Shown here one piece after another: positions 1-6,208 of a stretch of 64,000 bases of DNA. The translations under genes and the position numbers were made by a program. Positions within the stretch are counted from its first letter, which is position 1. Each line of letters begins with the position of its first letter. The notes beneath the pieces were generated by a model. That model did no database searches. It saw only the letters and a list, made by a program, of their open reading frames with translations, and was not told the origin of the DNA. Source of the stretch: Flavobacterium sp. MedPE-SWcel (lineage in GTDB: Bacteria; Bacteroidota; Bacteroidia; Flavobacteriales; Flavobacteriaceae). The DNA lies in the NCBI GenBank assembly GCA_001874325.1, contig MPCW01000005.1, positions 124,001-188,000 on the forward strand, read 5' to 3'.

Positions 1-241
1 ATATTGTAACTGTGTAAATACCATAATTAGAATAAGTATGTGAAGTTACTCCTGATTGATCAATTAACACAGTGCCGTCACCAAAATCAACAGTATAACT
101 ATCTGGAATTTCATCATCTTCTATTATAGGTATTTCAATAGTTAAACCTGACCCTACATTCCAAGTTGTAATAAATGGTTCTTGTGCGTTAGCAAAGTAA
201 GTAGTAAAACAGAGAATTAGAAGTAAATATGTTCTCTTCAT
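1..241 (-). CDS. BspA-like DUF285 T9SS-secreted protein, N-terminus only (cut by window edge)
   Basis: The ATG at 241 opens a minus-strand frame that stays open to base 1, giving the first 80 residues. A signal peptide (lysine/arginine start, hydrophobic core, ending ANAQ) is followed by a PKD-like segment with the motif DFGDGT. This stretch is almost identical to the start of the paralog at 6209-9022, so the missing remainder probably carries DUF285 repeats and a T9SS sorting domain. That part is inference, since it lies outside the window. It shows that the tandem family continues to the left. Confidence 0.9.
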   Translation of the reverse strand, partial: MKRTYLLLILCFTTYFANAQEPFITTWNVGSGLTIEIPIIEDDEIPDSYTVDFGDGTVLIDQSGVTSHTYSNYGIYTVTI

Positions 242-487
242 TTTTTAATGTTTCTAAATTTTAATTGAATGATAATTAATCGGGGGCAATGTTACGGAAT
301 TTTTGTACAAATCAGCCTGTTACATACTTTAAATAAATGCTATATTTAGCTTTATAAATTGTTTTTTCAATGATAAATTAGGCATCTATTGATCTTTTTT
401 TCAATTTCATGTCACTTTATTGTAATTAAAACTTAACAAAACAAATTGTAAAGCACTAATAATAAGATCTTTGCTGATTCAAAATTT
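242..487 (-). repeat. Type A upstream region of the partial BspA-like gene
   Basis: This non-coding stretch lies between the gene start at 241 and the GAACACGATT repeats. It is nearly identical to 2587-2835 and clearly different from the type B regions at 5575-5810 and 9023-9250. A box at 287-294 reads TAACATTG on the minus strand, one mismatch from TAnnTTTG. It recurs in all four upstream regions and is the best guess for the gene's -7 element. Confidence 0.5.
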
Positions 488-578
488 GAACACGATTTTG
501 AACACTATTTCGTATATTTGGGCATATTAACAATACTCTAAGACACTGTAAACAAGTATTTTGATTTTCATTAAATAG

Positions 579-633
579 CGTAGTAGAACTCATAGCCCGA
601 AGGTCACTGGTTCGAGTCCAGTTCCCGCTACTA
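579..633 (+). repeat. tRNA-fMet 3' half, copy 1 (att-like)
   Basis: The sequence runs from an anticodon loop with CAT, through CCCGAAGGTC, a complete T arm (5-bp stem ACTGG/CCAGT, loop TTCGAGT) and a 3' acceptor strand, to CTACTA. The CTCATAACCCGAAGGTC stretch is typical of bacterial initiator tRNA; this copy has one change (CATAGCCC). No D arm or 5' acceptor strand precedes it, so it is not a functional tRNA gene. An outer TAGTAG/CTACTA pairing is possible. Confidence 0.8.
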
Positions 634-657
634 AATAAGAGGATAACTCCTTAATAA

Positions 658-694
658 ACAGCGAACTTATAATATATAAAGTCGCTGTTTTTTT
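658..694 (+). terminator. Terminator hairpin of element copy 1
   Basis: A 14-position stem beginning ACAGCGA and ending TCGCTGT surrounds a 3-nt loop and is followed by seven T. Positions 8 and 9 of the stem are mismatched here, unlike in copies 2-4. Confidence 0.6.
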
Positions 695-825
695 GAATAT
701 GATTTTGAACACATTTTAGATCTTTGACAATTACAAAAACACGTAAACACCTGCAAAACAACATATTAAACATCACCAACAAATAAGTCCTGTACCCGAC
801 GATAATTCAAGCCTATCATACTACT

Positions 826-858
826 AAAAAAGGCTTCACAATATGTGAAGCCTTTTTT
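826..858. terminator. Bidirectional terminator after BspA-like gene 1
   Basis: Six A, the stem GGCTTCAC/GTGAAGCC and six T lie 28 bp past the stop of the minus-strand gene. The block CCCGACGATAATTC at 795-808, just beyond, is conserved in cassette ends 1-3 and partly in 4. Almost the same hairpin follows the fifth tRNA half at 12991-13022. Confidence 0.8.
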
Positions 859-885
859 AGTAGTAGTGAATTCTATTTGTATAGA

Positions 886-2586
886 TTAGTTCTTTACTAA
901 TTTGTATTTCGCTAATCCTTTATTAGTTTTTACATGTAGTAGGTATATCCCTGTACTTAGAGTAGTTGTATTTATGGTTTCTAAGTTTTGTTTAGTAGTT
1001 ATCAATTGACTTCCTTGTAAGTTATATATTGTTACCTCTTCTACTGTTAGATTGTCTGATTGTATATAAACTATATCTTTTACAGGGTTAGGATATACTG
1101 ATAATTGATTTTCTTCAAAGGATTCCGTACTTGCAGTACAATCTTCTGCTAAATTATCACCTATTATAGTCCAACCTAAGTTGTTTATTAAATTATCTCG
1201 AGTCTCATAATCACAATACTTTAATCCATTAGCGCCTAGATTCTTATTTTCTAACCCTAACTCTACAAATCGGTTTAATAAAGAATCATAATTCTCTACG
1301 CTTAAACCACAATTATCAAGAAAATTAGATAATGATATATTAGAATAAAATGTCCAATTAGAAATATCTTGATTAAATGAAGCTGATCCACGGAACATAG
1401 CTACCATACCTCCCCCCATTATACTAGACACATCCCAATCATTCAAAGGCTGATTAAAAGAAGTCGCATTACCAAACATAAAATGCATATTAATTACACT
1501 AGATACATCCCAATCGTTTAATGGCTGATTGAAAGAACTTGCATAACCAAACATAATCCCCATATTAGTTACATTAGAGACATTCCAACTATTTAAAGAC
1601 TGATTAAAAGAATCGCAAATATTAAACATTTGCCCCATGTCTATCACGCTAGATACATCCCAATTGTTTAATGGTTGATTAAAAACCGTAGCACTCCAAA
1701 ACATCGATGACATACTAATTACATTAGAAACATTCCAACTATTTAATGGCTGATTAAATAAATCGCAACCTGAAAACATTTGTTTCATACTTGTTACATT
1801 AGAAACGTTCCAATTATTTAATGGCTGATTAAAAGAGTCACAATCCTGGAACATCTGTTCCATACTTGTTACACCAGAAACATCCCAATCATTTAATGAT
1901 TGATTGAAAGAAGTACAACCTGAAAAAGCAGCATCCATATTAGTTATATTTGAAACATCCCAGTTATTAAATATTTGATTTAAAGAGCTACAACCTGAAA
2001 ACATATACCCCATATCTATAATACTAGATACATCCCAATCATTTAATGGATGATTAAAGGAGTAACAACCATGAAACATTCCCCTAACATTAGTTACATT
2101 AGATACATTCCAGTCATTTAATGGTTCATTAAATAAATAACAATCATAAAACATATTTCTCATATCTGAAACTTGAGTTAAGTCTGGATTATCTAAGGCT
2201 GAAATAGTTAAATTAGAACATTTATAAAAAGTATCTTTCATACTTGTCCATTGGGTATCTCCCCATTGTTCTATAGTTAAAATTTTATCACTATTAGAAC
2301 TATCTGTAACTTGATGAATCATTACTCTACTAAACTCTCCCGAAATCGTTACGGTGTAAACTCCTTCATCAGAATAAGTATGAGAAGCTATACCTGACTG
2401 ATTAGTTAATACAGTACCATCTCCAAAGTCAATAGTATAACTATCTGGAGTATCATCATCTTCAACAATAGGTATTTGAATATTTAAACCATCTCCCTGT
2501 ACTTGCCAAGTAGTAATAAATGGTTCTTGTGCATTAGCAAAGTAAGTAGTAAAACAGAGAATTAGAAGTAAATATATTTTCTTCAT
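886..2586 (-). CDS. BspA-like DUF285-repeat protein with T9SS type A sorting domain (566 aa)
   Basis: This is a predicted secreted surface protein. Residues 1-20 form a signal peptide ending ANAQ. Residues 45-85 are PKD-like with DFGDGT. About eleven units of roughly 24 residues with the pattern MF...SFNQPLN-WDVSNVT fill residues 115-400 (DUF285/BspA-like). Residues 493-566 are a T9SS type A sorting domain with the YPNP motif and a basic end (LVKN). It lacks the DUF11/DUF7619-type region found in the next two paralogs. Proteins of this family are described as repeat-rich surface proteins; the ligand is unknown. It is flanked by tRNA-half elements on both sides and ends at a shared terminator. 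The ATG at 2586 is supported by the signal peptide. Confidence 0.93.
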   Translation of the reverse strand: MKKIYLLLILCFTTYFANAQEPFITTWQVQGDGLNIQIPIVEDDDTPDSYTIDFGDGTVLTNQSGIASHTYSDEGVYTVTISGEFSRVMIHQVTDSSNSDKILTIEQWGDTQWTSMKDTFYKCSNLTISALDNPDLTQVSDMRNMFYDCYLFNEPLNDWNVSNVTNVRGMFHGCYSFNHPLNDWDVSSIIDMGYMFSGCSSLNQIFNNWDVSNITNMDAAFSGCTSFNQSLNDWDVSGVTSMEQMFQDCDSFNQPLNNWNVSNVTSMKQMFSGCDLFNQPLNSWNVSNVISMSSMFWSATVFNQPLNNWDVSSVIDMGQMFNICDSFNQSLNSWNVSNVTNMGIMFGYASSFNQPLNDWDVSSVINMHFMFGNATSFNQPLNDWDVSSIMGGGMVAMFRGSASFNQDISNWTFYSNISLSNFLDNCGLSVENYDSLLNRFVELGLENKNLGANGLKYCDYETRDNLINNLGWTIIGDNLAEDCTASTESFEENQLSVYPNPVKDIVYIQSDNLTVEEVTIYNLQGSQLITTKQNLETINTTTLSTGIYLLHVKTNKGLAKYKLVKN

Positions 2587-2835
2587 TTTTTAGTATTTCT
2601 AAATTTTAATTGAATAATAATTAATCGGCTGCAATATTACGGAATTTCTGTACAAATCAGCCTGTTACACACTTTAAATAAATGCTATATTTTAGCTCTA
2701 TAAATTATTTTTTATCAATGATAAATTAGGCATCTATTGATTTTTTTTTCAATTTCATGTCACTTTATTGTAATTAAAACTTAACAAAACAAATTGCAAA
2801 TCACTAATAATAAGACCTTTGCTGATTCAAAATTT
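2587..2835 (-). repeat. Type A upstream region of BspA-like gene 1
   Basis: Non-coding and almost identical to 242-487, including an AT-rich block ending in AATTTGAACACG. A TAATATTG box on the minus strand at 2632-2639 is the counterpart of the putative -7 element seen in the other copies. Confidence 0.5.
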
Positions 2836-2927
2836 GAACACGATTCTGAACACAATTTCGTATATTTGGGCATATTAACAATACTCTAAGACACTCTAAA
2901 TAAAGGTGTTAACTTTTTGTAAAGCAA

Positions 2928-2982
2928 CGTAGTAGAACTCATAACCCGAAGGTCACTGGTTCGAGTCCAGTTCCCGCTACTA
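2928..2982 (+). repeat. tRNA-fMet 3' half, copy 2 (att-like)
   Basis: The copy contains the unaltered CTCATAACCCGAAGGTC stretch, an intact T arm with loop TTCGAGT, the 3' acceptor strand and CTACTA. TAGTAG at its left end can pair with the terminal CTACTA. There is no 5' tRNA half. Confidence 0.82.
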
Positions 2983-3006
2983 AATAAGAGGATAACTCAC
3001 TAGTAA

Positions 3007-3043
3007 ACAGCGACCTTATAATATATAAGGTCGCTGTTTTTTT
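3007..3043 (+). terminator. Terminator hairpin of element copy 2
   Basis: A perfect 14-bp stem (ACAGCGACCTTATA paired with its complement), 3-nt loop ATA, then seven T. Stem pair 8 is C-G here and T-A in copy 3. Confidence 0.85.
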
Positions 3044-3163
3044 GAATACGATTCTGAACACGTTTTAGCCATTTAGCGGTTGACTAAAACTATACAAATT
3101 AATTATAGTTTTTCAACAAATAAGCCTCGTACCCGACGATAATTCAAGCCCTATTATACTACT

Positions 3164-3196
3164 AAAAAAGGCTTCACAATATGTGAAGCCTTTTTT
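3164..3196. terminator. Bidirectional terminator after BspA-like gene 2
   Basis: Six A, GGCTTCAC, ATATT-type loop, GTGAAGCC, six T, located 27 bp past the stop of the minus-strand gene. CCCGACGATAATTC is at 3132-3145. Confidence 0.8.
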
Positions 3197-3222
3197 GTTT
3201 CTTGAAATTCTATATGTATTGA

Positions 3223-5574
3223 TTAGTTCTTTACTAGTTTGTATTTCGCTAATCCTTTATTGGTCTGTATATGTAATAAATATATCCCTGTACTTAGAGT
3301 AATTGTATTGATGGTTTCTAAGTTTTGTTTAGCAGTTATCAATTGACTTCCTTGTAGGTTATATATTGTTAACTCTTCTACTGTTAAGTTATCAGATTGT
3401 ATATAAACAATATCTTTTACTGGATTAGGATATACTGATAGCTGATTGTTTATACTGTGATTATCTGTCGATAATGGTAGTACTACTTCTGTAATGGCAT
3501 CGTTTGTAATTATTGGCAGGTTGTAATCAAAATAAATTTCTGCATCTCCATTTATTATATCTCCTATTGCAATATCAGCTACTGGTTTTATTTTGTAGGC
3601 TATATATCCGTTACTTCCTACTGCATCGGCATCTTCATGAGGTAGGTTAATATCTTCAAAGATAAATTCTACATGGCTTCCATCTGTAATTTCTACACGA
3701 TAGTCATGGCTTGAACTTATAACTTTAAAGGTAGTCCAATCTAGGTTTTCATGAAGGTCATCTTCTACTCTTACTGTTATAGCACTTGCTGATCCTGTAT
3801 TTTGAAATCGTATAATATAGTCTAGGTAGTCTTCTGCTTGTTCTGGAGTGATTTCTGCTCCTTGAACTACTCTTTTGTCATTAGGATCGTATGAATTTAC
3901 AACCTCTTGTTTTAAAGCTGATAAATTATCCCACGGAGTGTTATCATTTTCATGTGGTGTAATAGTCGTCGACATACCAATAAAATCTCCTCCATTAACT
4001 GTTGGCGGAGTAAACGTTTCCATAGTAATATCAATTGTACTACTTGCAAAGGGTTGTAAATTTTCTATTTCAAAAGTCAACTGACTCGCTGTTGTTACTG
4101 TAGCTTCTGGTTCAGCGGTTACAAAGGTTTGCATAGCTTCATCAAAAGTTAGGTTGATGGTTGCGTTAGCTACGGTTTGCGTACCCATATTCTCAACTAT
4201 CAATTGATACTTGGCTTCAAAACCTGGGCGAGCATCTGTGATAGGCAATAAAGTAATATTTAAGTCTTCGATAATTTCTATTGCTGTTAGACAGAAATCT
4301 AATGTTTCAATATTCCCCGAACCTGTAAAGGTAACTTGTGAAGTCGCTGGGGTTACTTCGAAAGAACTAGGTACATTTAATAATGTAACATCATAAACAC
4401 CTGTTAGCTCATTCAAACTATACCCTCCTTCATTATTCGTTATTGTACTATAATTATCTATTTCATTATCAATATTAATAATGAAATTAATTAAAGGAAT
4501 ATCACTTATATCGCAACCATCATTATCACTATCGTATAAAACTGTCCCTAAAAGAATATTATTATTACAATTTTCACTCAAACTATCCCCTACAATAGTC
4601 CAACCTAAATCATTAACTAAATTATCGCGTACCCCTTCATTGCAGTATTTTAAATCTTCAGAACCTAGGGTCTTATTTTCTAACTCTAATACTGCAAACC
4701 TGTTTAATAAATCTTCGTAATTAATGATATCTAAACCTACATACGAGATAAAACTCGATAAGTTAACATTTGTATTAAAAGTCCAAGCTGAAAGGCTTTG
4801 ATTAAAGTTAATTGTTCCGAAAAACATAAATTGCATATCGGTAACATTTGAGGTATTCCAATCATTTAATGGCTGATTAAAAGAATGTGCCTCGAAAAAC
4901 ACGCCTCTCATATTTATAACATTGGAAACGTTCCAATTATTTAAAGGCTGATTGAAAGAAGTCGCGTCAAGAAATATTCTTGATATATTTGTAACACTAG
5001 AAACATCCCACCCATTTAATGGTTGATTAAATGAGCTTGCTCCATAAAACATTGCCTCCAAATTAACAATCCCCGAAACATCCCAACCACCTACTGATTG
5101 ATTAAATGAGCTTGCCCCCATAAACATCCTTGACATATCCGTTACATTGCTCAAGTTAGGAATATCAATAGCAGGAATAGTCAGGTTTAGACAATCTCTA
5201 AACGCATTCTCCATGCTTGTCCATTGTATATTTCCCCATTGCTCTATAGTCAATATTTTAGATGCATAAGGATTAGCCTGAGGGTTTGATCCTAAGTCTG
5301 TTAAAAAACGTATTCTACTAAACTCTCCAGAAATAATTACTGTATAAGTTCCTTCACTATCATAGGAATGTATAGCAGTTCCCGATTGATCAGTTAGTAC
5401 AGTTCCATCTCCAAAATCAATAGTATAGTTATCAGGAATATCATCATCTTCAACTATAGGAACTTCCATAGTTAAGTCTACACCTTCTACTTGCCAAGTA
5501 GTGACAAACTCACCCTGAGCATTACCCAAATAAGCAGTTAAATAAAGAATAAACAACAAGTATACTTTTTTCAT
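3223..5574 (-). CDS. BspA-like DUF285 protein with DUF11/DUF7619-type region and T9SS type A sorting domain (783 aa)
   Basis: A signal peptide (residues 1-19, ending GNAQ) precedes the PKD-like DFGDGT segment. Only about five DUF285 units follow (residues 140-270), against about eleven in the two neighbours. Next come a SdrD-like segment (near 340-420, DSDNDGCD), a beta-sandwich region of DUF11 type, and a DUF7619-like domain starting at SYDPNDKR near residue 560. The YPNP sorting domain occupies 710-783. The last ~74 residues nearly match the neighbours while the middle differs, which suggests recombination among paralogs. It is predicted to be secreted through the T9SS and surface-attached. 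Confidence 0.93.
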   Translation of the reverse strand: MKKVYLLFILYLTAYLGNAQGEFVTTWQVEGVDLTMEVPIVEDDDIPDNYTIDFGDGTVLTDQSGTAIHSYDSEGTYTVIISGEFSRIRFLTDLGSNPQANPYASKILTIEQWGNIQWTSMENAFRDCLNLTIPAIDIPNLSNVTDMSRMFMGASSFNQSVGGWDVSGIVNLEAMFYGASSFNQPLNGWDVSSVTNISRIFLDATSFNQPLNNWNVSNVINMRGVFFEAHSFNQPLNDWNTSNVTDMQFMFFGTINFNQSLSAWTFNTNVNLSSFISYVGLDIINYEDLLNRFAVLELENKTLGSEDLKYCNEGVRDNLVNDLGWTIVGDSLSENCNNNILLGTVLYDSDNDGCDISDIPLINFIINIDNEIDNYSTITNNEGGYSLNELTGVYDVTLLNVPSSFEVTPATSQVTFTGSGNIETLDFCLTAIEIIEDLNITLLPITDARPGFEAKYQLIVENMGTQTVANATINLTFDEAMQTFVTAEPEATVTTASQLTFEIENLQPFASSTIDITMETFTPPTVNGGDFIGMSTTITPHENDNTPWDNLSALKQEVVNSYDPNDKRVVQGAEITPEQAEDYLDYIIRFQNTGSASAITVRVEDDLHENLDWTTFKVISSSHDYRVEITDGSHVEFIFEDINLPHEDADAVGSNGYIAYKIKPVADIAIGDIINGDAEIYFDYNLPIITNDAITEVVLPLSTDNHSINNQLSVYPNPVKDIVYIQSDNLTVEELTIYNLQGSQLITAKQNLETINTITLSTGIYLLHIQTNKGLAKYKLVKN

Positions 5575-5810
5575 TTTTTAGTGTTTTTGATTTTAAAATT
5601 ACAGAATGCAATGTTACGGAATTTCTTTACAGGTTAATATGTTATACACTTTAAAGAATCGCTATATTTTATTTTCATAAATCTTATTATTAGGTAAAAC
5701 CTAAAGTCCAATCATAGATATTTTTATACTCTATATCGTTTTCCTATTATTCTACTTTATAAAGAAAACCTTAGTTCATTAATAATAAGACATTTACATA
5801 TTATAAATTT
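5575..5810 (-). repeat. Type B upstream region of BspA-like gene 2
   Basis: Non-coding and nearly identical to 9023-9250, but not alignable by eye over most of its length with the type A regions. The shared TAACATTG box lies at 5609-5616 on the minus strand. Confidence 0.5.
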
Positions 5811-5902
5811 GAACATGATTTTGAACACGATTTCGTATATTTGGATATATTAACAATACTCTAAGACACTATAAATAAAAGTGTTGACTTTTTGTGAAAC
5901 AG

Positions 5903-5957
5903 CATAGTAGAACTCATAACCCGAAGGTCACTGGTTTGAGTCCAGTTCCCGCTACTA
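5903..5957 (+). repeat. tRNA-fMet 3' half, copy 3 (att-like, T loop altered)
   Basis: Matches the other copies except that the T loop reads TTTGAGT instead of TTCGAGT, losing the near-universal TTC core. This indicates that tRNA function itself is not being maintained. Confidence 0.8.
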
Positions 5958-5980
5958 AATAAAAGGATAACTCCTTGACT

Positions 5981-6017
5981 ACAGCGATCTTATATATTAT
6001 AAGATCGCTGTTTTTTT
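5981..6017 (+). terminator. Terminator hairpin of element copy 3
   Basis: A perfect 14-bp stem beginning ACAGCGATC and ending GATCGCTGT, 3-nt loop TAT, then a run of T. Pair 8 is T-A here, C-G in copies 2 and 4. Confidence 0.85.
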
Positions 6018-6149
6018 GAATACGATTCTGAACACGTTTTAGATCTTTGACAATTACAAAAACACACAAACACCTGCAAGACAATGCATTACACATCACC
6101 AGCAAATAAACCCTGTACCCGACGATAATTCAAGCCCTATCATACTATT

Positions 6150-6182
6150 AAAAAAGGCTTTACAATATGTGAAGCCTTTTTT
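6150..6182. terminator. Bidirectional terminator after BspA-like gene 3
   Basis: GGCTTTAC/GTGAAGCC stem (one G-T wobble) with flanking A and T runs, 27 bp past the stop of the minus-strand gene. The CCCGACGATAATTC block is at 6118-6131. Confidence 0.78.
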
Positions 6183-6208
6183 GTTGTTTGAAATTCTATT
6201 CGCAATGA

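Larger units (their letters stand above)
513..694 (+). ncRNA. Candidate small RNA, copy 1 (promoter box, tRNA-fMet 3' half, terminator)
   Basis: A TATATTTG box at 513-520 matches the Bacteroidota -7 consensus. It is followed by a leader, the tRNA-fMet 3' half (579-633) and a hairpin with a T run (658-694), so a transcript of roughly 165 nt is predicted. Direct 18-bp GAAYAYGATT-type repeats flank it at 488-505 and 695-712. The distance from box to hairpin end is 176-177 bp in copies 1-4. In this copy the hairpin stem has two mismatches, so it may be decaying. Transcription is inferred; the element may instead be only a recombination site. Confidence 0.35.
2861..3043 (+). ncRNA. Candidate small RNA, copy 2
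   Basis: A TATATTTG box at 2861-2868, the tRNA-fMet 3' half at 2928-2982 and a perfect 14-bp hairpin with a T run at 3007-3043 are arranged as in the other copies. Flanking 18-bp repeats lie at 2836-2853 and 3044-3061. It runs divergently from the BspA-like gene on its left and converges on the one to its right. Expression is inferred only. Confidence 0.38.
5836..6017 (+). ncRNA. Candidate small RNA, copy 3
   Basis: A TATATTTG box at 5836-5843, the tRNA half at 5903-5957 and a perfect hairpin with T run at 5981-6017 are present. Flanking repeats are at 5811-5828 and 6018-6035. The hairpin shows a compensatory C-G to T-A change relative to copies 2 and 4, which argues that the stem is selected or was recently functional. 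Expression is not shown by the sequence. Confidence 0.38.

Noticed and set aside
488..505. CRISPR array from the GAACACGATT repeats
   Set aside because: Only two tandem units per site with kilobase gaps, no spacer pattern and no cas genes.
579..633. A complete tRNA gene at this and the four other tRNA-like sites
   Set aside because: Only the anticodon loop to the 3' end is present; no D arm or 5' acceptor strand AGCGGGA precedes any copy, and one T loop is mutated.
3875..4720. Plus-strand ORFs inside the BspA-like gene
   Set aside because: They lie antisense to a well-supported coding region and show no independent coding signal.
5914..6105. A 63-residue minus-strand ORF across element copy 3
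   Set aside because: It crosses the tRNA half and hairpin, has no homologous open frame in all copies, and looks like chance.
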